Positions 12,821 through 22,057 of a stretch of 64,000 nucleotides of DNA are shown here, one piece after another. The notes beneath the pieces were generated by a model. That model made no database searches. It was not told the origin of the DNA and saw only the letters and a program-made list of their open reading frames with translations. Source of the stretch: Ostrinia nubilalis. Lineage: Eukaryota > Arthropoda > Insecta > Lepidoptera > Crambidae. Positions within the stretch are counted from its first letter, which is position 1. Every line of letters begins with the position of its first letter. The stretch covers positions 12,482,501 through 12,546,500 of the forward strand of contig NC_087098.1 in assembly GCF_963855985.1 (NCBI RefSeq), read 5' to 3'. Made by a program: the position numbers and the translations under genes.

Positions 12821-12915
12821 ACTCCATCTTAAATTTAACCGTAACTCTAACTATCAATAACTTGTTTTTTGTATGGAAGCTGACAGACTTTTGATGTTTG
12901 TTATAGATAAAGTAA
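12821..12915 (+). repeat. Decayed copy of the GGCTGAGTTGCACCA MITE
   Basis: The segments TTTAACCGTAACTCTAACTA, TTGTTTTTTGTATGGAAGC, TGACAGACTTTTGATGTTTG follow the same order as the interior of intact copies (for example 40188-40305), but both termini are lost. This is an old copy. Confidence 0.45.
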
Positions 12916-13574
12916 CCATTAATATAAAGTTTTAATTCATAGATGAGAATAATATTTACATCGTTACAATGCCCACTAATTAAAAATAATGAAACTTAAC
13001 TCTTAATTACTTTCACTAATCGCGCATAAAGCCAAACAATACCTATCTTGTAATCGATATAGACTGTAGGTGGCCCCATAGTGAGCTTAAATGAGCGATC
13101 ATAAAAACTCTAAACAGGTGTAGGTGTGAAGAGTCCGCCGACGCGTATTACAAGTTCTGGGGAAAGGCTTGGCCACACTGCAAATGGATTCATACTAAAC
13201 GCCTCTGTATTAAAGTAGTTTAACGCATTTAAAGCTGTCCACGATAGCTTTAAATGTCTTTTTGCTCATTTTGATCATTTATTTCTCCCCCTTTGTCTCA
13301 ACTCATGAAGACGTCGTCCGCTAATCTTGAAAGTGATACGAGTACAATACTTTGTGTAATAGAACGCGAACGGCGACCATTCGCTCTCAACCTTTTGATA
13401 CGGCCTAATGTGCGTACGCTCTGCGCGCCGCACAATATTTTCGTGTCAGTTTACTTACTTGATACTGATTGAAATCACTATTTTGTATTTGTAAAATACT
13501 TGCACTTCAAAATAAATAATAAGTGAAGTGAAACAAATATTTTCCCGTATTGGGATCACCCTGCGGGTTCTTGG
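12916..13574. other. Unassigned, with a CpG-containing patch
   Basis: The 13120-13440 stretch contains several CG-rich pieces (CCGCCGACGCGT, ACGTCGTCCGC, GCGAACGGCGACC, CTCTGCGCGCCGC) in otherwise AT-rich DNA. No gene is recognisable. It might be part of a degraded retroelement that continues to 13773. Confidence 0.25.
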
Positions 13575-13652
13575 ATGGCGAAGACCTGGAGGCGCACTCG
13601 GAAGCACAACCTTAACTGGGACTGGAAGCCGAGCGGAGTAAGGAGTGTGTAA
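13575..13652 (+). other. Short basic ORF, 25 codons, unknown
   Basis: ATG to TAA encoding MAKTWRRTRKHNLNWDWKPS plus five more residues; the frame is open upstream for about 15 more codons (FPYWDHPAGSW). It is Arg/Lys/Trp-rich and sits in a GC-rich island. It is followed within 3 bases by an LTR-like TGTCACG...CGTGACA unit and a purine-rich run, so it may be the C-terminus of a degraded retroelement polyprotein. I do not recognise the family. Confidence 0.2.
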
Positions 13653-13654
13653 AG

Positions 13655-13773
13655 TGTCACGGCTGCGGATCTAAGACCAGACCCTACCCTGAGAATAGCT
13701 TAAATAAATACTTAGTTTGTTTTCCTCATATTTTGTCAGTTTTATTTATCCCCTAATTAATTAAAACGTGACA
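13655..13773 (+). repeat. Possible solo-LTR-like unit
   Basis: The 119-bp segment begins TGTCACG and ends CGTGACA, a perfect 7-bp inverted pair with TG...CA termini. It contains AATAAATA and follows a purine-rich GCGGAGTAAGGAGTG run like a polypurine tract. The length is short for an LTR and no second copy is in the window, so this is tentative. Confidence 0.2.
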
Positions 13774-14960
13774 TTAGGTAAGAATCTATTATAGACACTT
13801 CGATTTACTATCATTGTGTCTTTTTGATCTGGAATTCAATTCAGAGACGGGACACACTTAATAATTTTGTCTATTTTTAACCGACGTCAAAAAATGAAGA
13901 AGGTTCTCAATTCTATGTCTGAATCTTTCTGATTGTCCCAAGTGCTTTGTATGGTAAATCAAACGGACAAATTGTCCTTAAAACAATACATTTACAATGG
14001 GAAATGCTAAAATATATCTGAAACTCAAATTTTTTCCACGTTCCATATATTTCAATTTCTATAACATAATGTGTTACCTCATATGCGTAAAGTGTGAGTG
14101 TAGCCTTACGAAGCGTTCGCACACACTAGAATGACAACGGATGATCGATGCTATCTACCAATTTCCCACGGCGAGAATATGTTAAAATATGTGTAGACAT
14201 AAAAAGGTGTCGTATTCGCCTTCCTTGAACATTTCGTTCCTCGTCTACTTGTATTATATTTCAAAGATAAACGTAACTTACAGCCGTACAAAAATATTAC
14301 AGGTATGTAACAGGTACCTCTACCCTATGATTCGATTCCTCTCAAAATCTACAGGCAAAACAGTTTATTTTTACATGAGATATCTACACTACAATTAGGT
14401 ACTAATGACTACCTATCATACTATTATAGAACTAGGTAAATAGCGTATTTCATTTCTGGTTCTAGGTAGTAATAAAATTAGATCGTGATCGGCATTAAAC
14501 CATAATAATAGCAGGTTTTCACAGAAGAGTAACAAATCACATATTTTAAAATCACCATTTATTTCATGAAGAAGTGTCTAACGACGCTCAATACCAAAAT
14601 TCGTATTAAAACACTTGATCAAATTCCATCCAAGATTAGACAATAATCTTATTTATTTCCAATTTAATTAACAAAATTATATCACTGAAAGTTCTGCGAA
14701 GCTGGCAAACTATTACTTTATCCGAAAATCAATATCATAATTGGTTTGGAGATGATTTTCTTTGAGCAGAAACTTGACTAATTATCTTCAAATTAATTAA
14801 ATTACTCACCGAATTTCGTCAATATACTAATTTCCTTTACTCAATGGGGCAGGTTTCATTTGATCCTCTTTGATGCTACGTGGAAATTAGATGTTGTTGA
14901 CAATATTCGGTTTAACTTTTGAAATTCTTGACCTTTGAAATTTTCTTGAAAAGTTCTATG
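13774..14960. other. Unassigned AT-rich sequence
   Basis: Overlapping chance ORFs at 13913-14122 (minus) and 14189-14398 (plus) show no motif. No repeat structure was seen. Confidence 0.3.
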
Positions 14961-14968
14961 GTTCTAAG

Positions 14969-16276
14969 TAGTGACCGACCGAATATTCGTTTTCGTTTTC
15001 GGCCATTTTCGGCCAAAAATGGACACTCGGCCATATTTTCGTTTTCGGAAAAAAACCAGCCGAAGCTTCGGCCAAACCGAATATCAAAAATACGTGACTA
15101 AGATGATGACGTACCTAACGTTTGGATATCTTCGGAGTGAATAGAGTGCACTCATGGTTCCAATCAGACTTGAACGGACGCGGTAATGTCATGTCACACT
15201 GTTTAGAAGTTGTGAAGTGAGGTTACGTTGTAAAGGGTGTCCAGCGGGATTTTTTTAAGTTCAAAATTGATTACAAAGCCAAAGAATTTTCATTAAGTCT
15301 AAATGGTTAGAAATAGAGTCTAATAATGCGGATTTGAAATACGCCATGAGTCACTGGTTGGGAGCCCCCAAAGCGTTCTCAGTTGAGCAATATTTGAAAT
15401 GCGACGAATGACGGTTCGAGCGCGTCGCGCTTTTCGTACTCATCTCAATATTCAGCGATTAGGTGATGGCCAAACTTACCTCATCGTGAGTGCAAAATGT
15501 TCAGGCAAGAAAGAACAGTCGTCCACAGGATTCATCTAGACCCATGAAAATCAGCAACGACACCGAACGGGTGGCCTAAGCTCAAGACGAAATTATGAAC
15601 AACAAGTCAATGCTGAGGTGTATTGGCGAATGATCGATGAATGTCTACTATCACAACCGCAACTGCATTCCGGCTACAAATGCAGAACTCTATTTCAGCA
15701 AGAAGGTGTCTCACCACACACTGATAGGACCTCGATGGAGACACTGAGGACAATTTTTTTCAAATAAATCACACCATACGACTTTTTTATGGGGATATCT
15801 CAAATCAAAAGTTTACAGCAATAATCATCAAATAATTCAGGTTCTGTAAGAAAATATCTGCCGTGAAGTTGCAGAAAAATCACCAGCGCGCTTTGCTCTC
15901 GCGTAGTTGCGAATGTAAGGGTCCGGCAACATTATTCCAGTAGGTATACACCGGAAATAATATTCCATTAAGAATTCATCTTAAATTTTTAATGTTTTCT
16001 TTAATTAATGCTTATCCAAATCCGTTCGTCAACTGTGAAACGTCAATATGTTTTACTGTTTTCCAAGTTTTTATATTTCTCATATTGTTTACAAGACTAT
16101 TTAAACAATTTGAAAGTAAAAGCATCGAAAATGTATGGATATTTCATCGGAAACAAATTGAAATTTGACAGTTGAAGGTCATTTTCGTTTTCGTTTTCGG
16201 CCGAAAATGGGACTGCAGCCGAAGCTTCGTTTTCGTTTTCGTTTCCGGCTGAAAATCCATATTCGGTCGGACACTA
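14969..16276. mobile_element. hAT-like element with 8-bp target duplication
   Basis: The left end TAGTGACCGACCGAATAT pairs with the right end ATATTCGGTCGGACACTA (one mismatch). The direct 8-bp duplication GTTCTAAG lies exactly outside (14961-14968 and 16277-16284). Eight-base duplication with TAGTG/CACTA ends is the hAT signature. Both subterminal regions are packed with TTTTCG and CGGCCGAAAA / GAAGCTTCGGC motifs that could be transposase-binding repeats. There is no hAT transposase; the middle holds a decayed transposase of another superfamily, so this is a non-autonomous element with a nested insertion. Confidence 0.8.
15376..15890 (+). pseudogene. Decayed Tc1/mariner-like DDE transposase
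   Basis: Several reading-frame fragments match the insect transposase type with FQQDGAxPHT and DFFLWGYLKSKVY blocks. Visible pieces: an HTH-like VRARRAFRTHLNIQRLGDG-type block from 15408, FQQEGVSPHTDRTSMETLRT near 15690-15750 (the catalytic Asp of FQQD is Glu here), and FLWGYLKSKVYSNNHQ from about 15781, then ENICREVAEKSP after a stop. Stops and frame changes lie between the blocks, and the segment that normally joins the PHTARxSM block to the FLWGYL block is mostly deleted. The gene is dead. It sits wholly inside the hAT-like element, so it inserted after that element did, unless it was captured. The superfamily name is from memory of the motifs. Confidence 0.75.
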
Positions 16277-16284
16277 GTTCTAAG

Positions 16285-16955
16285 TGCGTTCATGTAGTCA
16301 TGTTATTGAATTGAAGAAGAATTTAGTACTACTAACATTTGCCAAGAATGCGTATTATATTACCCAAATATTGAAGTAGGAACACATTGGCTGCCACCGA
16401 AACCATAAATACTAAACACTATTGTTTAAAATGATGCAATTATTTTAGGTATCGTTTTAATGCTTGTATAATACACAAGACACGTTAGTGAATTGTTGAA
16501 ATACACGTTTTATGTATTCGAATTCCAAGTTGCAAAAGAAAATCTGAAAGTAATAAACCAATTTTCTACATCTCAATCATTTCTTTCGAAGCTAAAGTTA
16601 ATAAAAACGTTAGGAAAACCAGTTGCTTCCAAAGTACCTAACGTTGTCTTTTAACATTATACCTAAGTACTAAAGATAATATATTATATGGTGAAAGCTC
16701 AAGTCATGTAGCGTTAGTCATCCAGTTACCAGTTACCTACACAGAAGACACAGACTTTGGTTTCCCCGCCTAAGGCCGCACCAAGTATGACGTCATTAAT
16801 TACGCTGGCCAGTTACGAGTTACTTAGGGTTCATCCATCCATAGCACAAGAACAACAGCCAATTTTTTCTGGATAAGTTCTAAAGTAATTTCTTCAGAAC
16901 AGTCTGCTGAAACACTTTAATTTTAATCTAGATTTATGTAATTTTCAATGACTTA
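16285..16955. other. Unassigned sequence
   Basis: AT-rich with a modest GC patch at 16765-16810 (CCCCGCCTAAGGCCGCACC, ATGACGTCAT-like TGACGTCATTAAT). No ORF or repeat was recognised. Confidence 0.25.
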
Positions 16956-17093
16956 GGACTGATTTTTCAATCGTCGGACAACTTTTAAGTGAAGAATAAG
17001 TTTGACACATTGACAGTTTCAGTATGGGAAATATGTCAAAAAGACAAGTTTATTCTTCAGTTAAAAGATTTCTGACGATTGAAAAATCAGCCC
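16956..17093. mobile_element. Palindromic MITE, GGACTGATTTTTCAATCG ends
   Basis: Left GGACTGATTTTTCAATCGTC and right GACGATTGAAAAATCAGCCC are inverted partners. Further matching arms follow (GAAGAATAAGTTTGACA / TGTCAAAAAGACAAGTTTATTCTTC), so almost the whole 138 bp can fold into one hairpin. TTA precedes the left end and a T-rich TTTAA follows the right end. No coding capacity. Confidence 0.75.
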
Positions 17094-17199
17094 TTTAAAC
17101 CATGTAAACCATAAATTTTGTAATGGGTAATATTTTTTGTAAGACCAAATTTATTTAGAAGTAAAAATCGTAGAAATGTTCTTATAACATATTATTATG

Positions 17200-17231
17200 A
17201 CGATGACATGATTAATTAATCATGTCATCGT
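17200..17231. repeat. Perfect 32-bp palindrome
   Basis: ACGATGACATGATTAA is followed directly by its exact reverse complement with no spacer (17200-17215 and 17216-17231). No flanking duplication is evident. Confidence 0.9.
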
Positions 17232-17650
17232 TAGCCTAAGACAGCCTAATGCTGTACGTAAGTTTCACAGCGAAATACTGTCCACGAATCACGATGTACC
17301 TACTCACGTGCAAAAAAAAGTGCTGACTTTTCTTGCTCAGCTGTAGCTAAACTAAGCGTAACGCGGAACGTTCTTGCTGGAAACTTGACACTAGTGCATA
17401 TAGTTGAGCGCTTATGAGGAACTGCGACTCGCAAACTTGGACATTATTTTGAGGTCTTTTAAAGTAGAAATTGTCATCTCCATTTCCAGGGAGTTGCTTG
17501 ACAAAACTCACTTACAACATAGTTTTTAAAGCTGTTTGAAATGAAACATTGCAAAGAACCTTAGCTTAGTGAGGAATGGGTTTACAGAATTTCCTGAAAG
17601 TGAATAATGAGACTTACGGTTTTTAGAATCATTCGTCTTGCTATTATTAA

Positions 17651-17695
17651 AAGCATAAATGTGTACCAGTTAGGTACTGGTACACATTTATGCTT
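17651..17695. repeat. Perfect 20-bp inverted repeat, 5-nt loop
   Basis: AAGCATAAATGTGTACCAGT at 17651-17670 and its exact reverse complement at 17676-17695 flank TAGGT. An RNA from either strand would form a 20-bp hairpin, too short for a normal pre-miRNA. Confidence 0.9.
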
Positions 17696-18060
17696 ACTTA
17701 GTAATTTAGTCCAGGCTGTTTTACTAATTGTGTATACAGTATAATGTAGGTGCTAAAGATTTTAACTCGTAATTAATTATCCATATAATTTGTTTAAAGT
17801 TTTTTCTTCTATTATGTACCACCTAAATACTTATTCCTCAACATTACATGTATAGAAATGAATGAACTAATAATACCTACTATGGATTGCGATATAAAAT
17901 TGAGTAATACCAATTAAGTTCTTCGGCATTTAAGATACAGACGTTTGCATACATCAGAATGGGATCATTGAGCGTTGCTTCAGCTTACCAATGGATGTGG
18001 TATTTTAATGTTACTTTAATTTAACAGCTGCTAAAATATTGAACAAATAACGTATTCTTA

Positions 18061-18165
18061 GGCTGGGTTGCACCATAATATCTTACTTTAACTTTGACAA
18101 ACGTCAAAAATCTGTCAAACTCCATACAAAAAACACCAGTTATCGTCATATCACATATATCTTTT
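18061..18165 (-). mobile_element. GGCTGAGTTGCACCA MITE, 3'-truncated
   Basis: TTA then GGCTGGGTTGCACCATAATA, ACTTTGACAAACGTCAAAAA, TCTGTCAAACTCCATACAAA, CACCAGTTATCGTCA, as in intact copies read from the other side. The partner terminus is missing. Confidence 0.8.
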
Positions 18166-18428
18166 ACCTATCGCTTGAGGAAATTGAAAATGTCATCAAT
18201 TTTAATGAAGATTATGATGATAAATATTCTTTTAAAAATATAGCTACTTCAATTTTAAATCTTATAGGTATCCAAATTTAAGTAGGCAATAGAACTTATA
18301 GCAAACCAAATATTATCCGATTTTTTTGCTTTTCAAATTCTATCGGTGTAATAACTTAATACTGACTAATATTCTTTACGAATGTTAAGTATGTATTTCC
18401 TGAATAATGGAATTTTCTTCGTTCCATT

Positions 18429-18601
18429 ACTAGCTACCCGCCCCGGCTTCGCACAGGTAGCTACAATGTATTATACTTAAAACGTTCCTCTTGAATCACT
18501 CTATCTATTAAAAAACCGCATCAAAATGCGTTGCGTAGTTTTAAAGATCTAAACATATATAGGGACAGACAGACAGGAAAGCGACTTTTTTATAATATGT
18601 A
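18429..18601 (-). mobile_element. Lep1-like element, other subfamily, reverse
   Basis: Starts ACTAGCTACCCGCCCCGGC with a palindromic GC-rich end (CTACCCGCCCCGGCTTCGC...GGTAGC). It contains CGCATCAAAATGCGTTGCG, GTAGTTTTAAAGATCTAAAC and AGGGACAGACAGACAGGAAA before TTTATAATATGTA. The organisation resembles the other CTAGT-ended elements but the interior sequence differs. Confidence 0.5.
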
Positions 18602-18976
18602 CCTAGTGATGATCATACCGTATCCAATGTAATTCCTCCGTTCCCACCTCCGCGACCTTATTTAACACTCTCGATTCTTCGCTCACATAATTTACTTTTA
18701 TCTCTTTAGAATCTCTTTTAAGTCCCATAAGTGGCCATAAGTCGGCCGTTATCTCTATCCTTGTCACCCATCACTGTATGGGTGAAACGCTCTTAATTAA
18801 CTATAAATTTCATATTGATTGAAATAACGACCCCACTAAGATTATTAATACGGCTCGAGTCATAAAGTTAACATTTACATTAATTAATTCAATCTTCTTT
18901 TTAATACTGCAGGTACAGTTAGCTTCGTAAAAATCTAGTAGTCAACTGCATCAATTTACAAATCAAAAGTACCTAT

Positions 18977-19074
18977 TATATTCGTTCGTTCGTTCGTTTC
19001 AGCCAAATGACGTCCACTGCAGGACAAAGGCCAAGATTTTCCACAATGCACGGTCCTGCGCTGCCCGCATCCAT
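18977..19074 (-). repeat. RTE-type LINE 3' tail, reverse
   Basis: On the minus strand this reads GCGGGCAGCGCAGGACCGTG, then CCTTTGTCCTGCAGTGGACG, TCATTTGGCTGAAACGAACG and an (ACGA)n tail. The GTGGACGTC(n)TTTGGCTGAA ending with a simple-repeat tail is typical of RTE-clade LINEs in insects. It is a 5'-truncated copy of fewer than 100 bp. Confidence 0.7.
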
Positions 19075-19582
19075 TATATTGTTATCTTAAAATAAGAGGC
19101 CCAAATACACCAACTGTTTTTTAATAATAATTCGGTCTTTCAAATGATGTACCTATTCATCTGTTTATAGTAAATTATAATACTTTACCATCACTTTTAC
19201 TTACATTGTGTAGTAAAGATAGCATGGTTAATTTATGCATTGCACTTGCAAGTAAGTGCGCGATAAACATAGTGCGGCCACCGAGGATGCGTCGCGAGAA
19301 TATTCATAGGCAGATGCTATTCAATTTACAAAAAAAGAAGACAAGCACCTAATGTAAGTGAGGTTCCGTAGAAAAAAAGTACTAATAATTCAGTTAAACG
19401 ACACCTGCCTGATTAGTGATAGTTAGTTGGCTGTGCTGAAACACGTCTGAAAATGTATAGTATTTAGTTTATAACTACTTTTAATCACTTCACTGAAATA
19501 AACATTTTTAAAACGTAAGATTTCTGCCGTAAAGGAGCATTGACCAAAACAATACGAGTGTAGCCTAAACAATTTATCGTTC

Positions 19583-19790
19583 ATTCATTCGTTTCTACCA
19601 AGTGACATTCACTGCTGGACAAAGGCCTCCCCCAAGAACTTTCACATCGACCGGTCCTACGCTACCCGCATTCAGGTGCCTCTCTGAGGGTGCCTCTCAC
19701 GACCTTCACCAGTTCGTCGCTCCACTTAATGGGCGCCCTTCCTCAAGAACATCTCTGCCTCAATCCAATTGCCATCAGAAAATAATTAAG
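19583..19790 (-). repeat. RTE-type LINE 3' end, reverse, diverged
   Basis: The minus strand ends GGGGGAGGCCTTTGTCCAGC, AGTGAATGTCACTTGGTAGA with a (GAAT)-like tail, clearly related to the tail at 18977 but from a different or older family. The ORF at 19602-19901 on the plus strand is only the antisense of this remnant and its flank. Confidence 0.6.
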
Positions 19791-20034
19791 TTCTTAAGCC
19801 GTAAGACTACAAAGAAGGGTTCCATGTTTTTACAGTCCACATGGAACCCCAAACACCGCTTGCAATCATATGACGAGATAGCGTATCTGGCCATTGATTA
19901 ACAACCCCGACGGTGTTTTATAGCGCGGGCTCAGCGCCGGTTATTGAAGACCGCGATTTACACTGATGAGACGCATGCCCGGGCATGCCGATGCGCGGGA
20001 GTGGATCGCGAGAAAAGTTATCAATTTAATTTTT

Positions 20035-20081
20035 AGTACGCAGGTGCGCTTCCTTTGTCCAGCAGTGGATATCCTTTGGCT
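20035..20081 (+). repeat. RTE-type LINE 3' tail fragment
   Basis: CTTCCTTTGTCCAGCAGTGG and ATATCCTTTGGCT match the last about 40 bases of the same kind of LINE, now on the plus strand. It directly abuts the MITE at 20085. Confidence 0.55.
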
Positions 20082-20084
20082 TAA

Positions 20085-20239
20085 GGCCCGGTTTCCACCA
20101 AAGCCGAGAGAGGAGATGTGTTAGAATAACCAATCAGATATCGTTATTTCCCGGACATTTCTTCGTTCAGCTCAGGTTCGGGAATCTGATTAGTTATTCA
20201 AATATATTATCTACTCTCCTGTTAGGTGGAAACTCGGCC
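20085..20239. mobile_element. Palindromic MITE, GGCCCGGTTTCCACC ends
   Basis: Left GGCCCGGTTTCCACCAAAGC and right GGTGGAAACTCGGCC are inverted partners, and TAA lies outside both (20082-20084 and 20240-20242). Inner arms AATAACCAATCAGAT / ATCTGATTAGTTATT also pair. TAA duplication and GGC ends suggest a PIF/Harbinger-type MITE. Confidence 0.75.
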
Positions 20240-20468
20240 TAAATGATAAAGATATTAATATTTTTTATGATATTACGAGAAAAATCAATGTTTTTGCATT
20301 GCTCGTGTGGATTTTGATGTAACAATTTAAAACCGAAAACAAAAATATGAAATCCAACAACCGAAACTAAATTTAATATTCCAACAAAAGGTCCTGTATT
20401 TCTGGCTTGCATTTGTATGTCCATGCAATGGATAAAAACTAATTAATGCGTTTGTTTTTTAATTTCAG

Positions 20469-20516
20469 GCGACCACATATTCCATCATTATGAACATTTC
20501 AAACAACAAGCTGCAG
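20469..20516 (+). CDS. Putative 48-nt host exon
   Basis: The preceding sequence has a branch-point-like ACTAATTAATG, then TGTTTTTTAATTTCAG as a textbook acceptor; CTGCAG/GTAAGAATG is a good donor. The 48 nt are open in phase 0 (ATTYSIIMNISNNKLQ) and in the third frame (DHIFHHYEHFKQQAA). Phase 0 agrees with the phase at which the putative exon at 1244-1326 ends, so both could belong to one gene with a 19-kb intron. The exon lies between repeats but is not itself part of one that I can see. The protein is not recognised. Frame 3 would need a different upstream phase. Confidence 0.45.
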
Positions 20517-20845
20517 GTAAGAATGTTTCGATTACTGCGCGAATACTCGTATAAACTGGGATATACGAGTGACCATAACCATCGTTCCGAATCGGTAAAC
20601 ACATGTGAACTGGGTCGCTGTTCCAATCACTGGATAGCCCGATGTATTGGACGTGGCGCTTTCATATCATCATGAAAGCATTGGGATTCAGTTACCTAGT
20701 TATTTTGGTCAGTATAGTTAGGTAACTAAAATCTAAGTCGCAGGCAAAAAATCGTTATGTCGTAAAACTTAAATAGGAAGTACTCCTTGGTCACATAAGG
20801 AGTCATGCTCTATGTGCTCTATCGGGGGATTCTTGATTCAATTCT
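20517..20845. other. Unassigned sequence downstream of the putative exon
   Basis: The 61-codon frame that begins inside the putative exon at 20490 and runs to 20675 is read-through into the presumed intron. The sequence is more GC-balanced at 20540-20680 (CCATCGTTCCGAATCGG, GGACGTGGCGC) but carries no motif. Confidence 0.3.
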
Positions 20846-20847
20846 TA

Positions 20848-21227
20848 TACAGAATGGGTGAATCAAACTGCTAGGGGAGGTAGCTCTACACTAATTATTA
20901 TCCCTAAAAATATGAAAAAAAAATGAGTTTTTAAATAAATTGCTCTAAACTCGAAATCTAGTCATTATTTTCAAAAGTTTCTTTACAGATAAACGAAGCG
21001 ATCATGTAAAATTAATATTAGTAAGAAAAAAGTACAAATAAACTCCAAACGCAGCAATTACTTATAGCCAGATACTTAGACAACGCTGATTTATTTTCAC
21101 TTTTTCAAAAAAAAATTTTTTGTGGCCTTTTATACGCTTTATTTTTTTTTCATATTTTTTAGGGATAGTACATTAGTAGAGCTACGTCCCCTATCAGTTT
21201 GATTCACCCATTCTGGGACACCCTGTA
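20848..21227. mobile_element. Foldback element with TA target, Tc1/mariner-like
   Basis: Left TACAGAATGGGTGAATCAAA and right TTTGATTCACCCATTCTGGG then ACACCCTGTA are inverted partners; the left end lacks an internal GGTGTCCC block. Inner arms (GTAGCTCTAC, TATCCCTAAAAATATGAAAA) also pair over about 80 bp. TA flanks both ends (20846-20847 and 21228-21229). There is no ORF, so it is non-autonomous. Confidence 0.75.
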
Positions 21228-21229
21228 TA

Positions 21230-21864
21230 GGACAAACTACGAACTATTTTGTGTAAATTGATTTCTCCGTCCGGAGTAAGTAGAACTTTCCTACATAATT
21301 CTCCCAAAATGACGTTGACGTGTGTTGAAGCTTTAATAGACCGAACATTATGTCCAATAACGTTTCACAACATTTGGCACTCATTAATTTATTATTGTCT
21401 ACTTTAAGTCACTTCTCTTTTACATCCACAGGCGGCTCCAAAAGATTGCGGTTTCAAAGAAAATCAGATACCTAATTCTTAGAATTACCTAAATACATAA
21501 TTTAAGAAAATTTAAGAATGATTCTATCATCAGCTATGTTTTTCACTCAAACCATTATGGATACTGAGAACCGTCTCAGAAATCGGCTCTGTTCTCCTTA
21601 TTTTTACGCTTCTGACAATATTGTTTCAGAAGGAAAATTCTGTGTAGTTATTAGGTAAAGTCCTTTATCCACTGGCTTTGTCTGTTCTAATATATGAGAC
21701 TTGATTGGCTGGACACTAAACGACCAAACTCTCGTTATCTCGTGCCTTCGGCGAGTTTCGACCCACAAAGGCTAAGCTCTTTGGCGTTTGAGCGATGATG
21801 AGAAACGATCGCGTTACGACATCACAACGATATGATCTGCCGAATCACTCGTAATGCTATTAAT
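21230..21864. other. Unassigned sequence
   Basis: No ORF or repeat recognised. A slightly CG-rich patch at 21725-21830 is unexplained. Confidence 0.3.
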
Positions 21865-22057
21865 CCTACTAATATTATAAATGCGAAAGTTTGGATGTCT
21901 GGATGTTTGTTACTCTTTCACGCAAAAACTACAGAACGGATTTTGATGAAACTTTACAGTATTATTGTTTATAACCCAGAATAACATATAGGCTATAATT
22001 TATGACGATCTGTGACAAACGAAATTTCACGCGGGTGAAGCCGCGGGCAAAAGCTAG
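21865..22057 (+). mobile_element. Lep1-like element
   Basis: CCTACTAATATTATAAATGC leads into GCGAAAGTTTGGATGTCTGG and TTACTCTTTCACGCAAAAAC, and the element ends CACGCGGGTGAAGCCGCGGG then CAAAAGCTAGT. The GC hairpin before CTAGT is intact. It is the sister of the reverse copy at 3833-3972. Confidence 0.75.

Larger units (their letters stand above)
17094..18060. other. Unassigned, with two perfect palindromes
   Basis: No gene. Two exact inverted repeats occur, annotated separately at 17200 and 17651. The rest is AT-rich. Confidence 0.3.

Noticed and set aside
19974..19988. Palindrome GCATGCCCGGGCATGC as a binding site
   Set aside because: Short, in a GC-rich patch, and of a length expected occasionally by chance; no supporting context.
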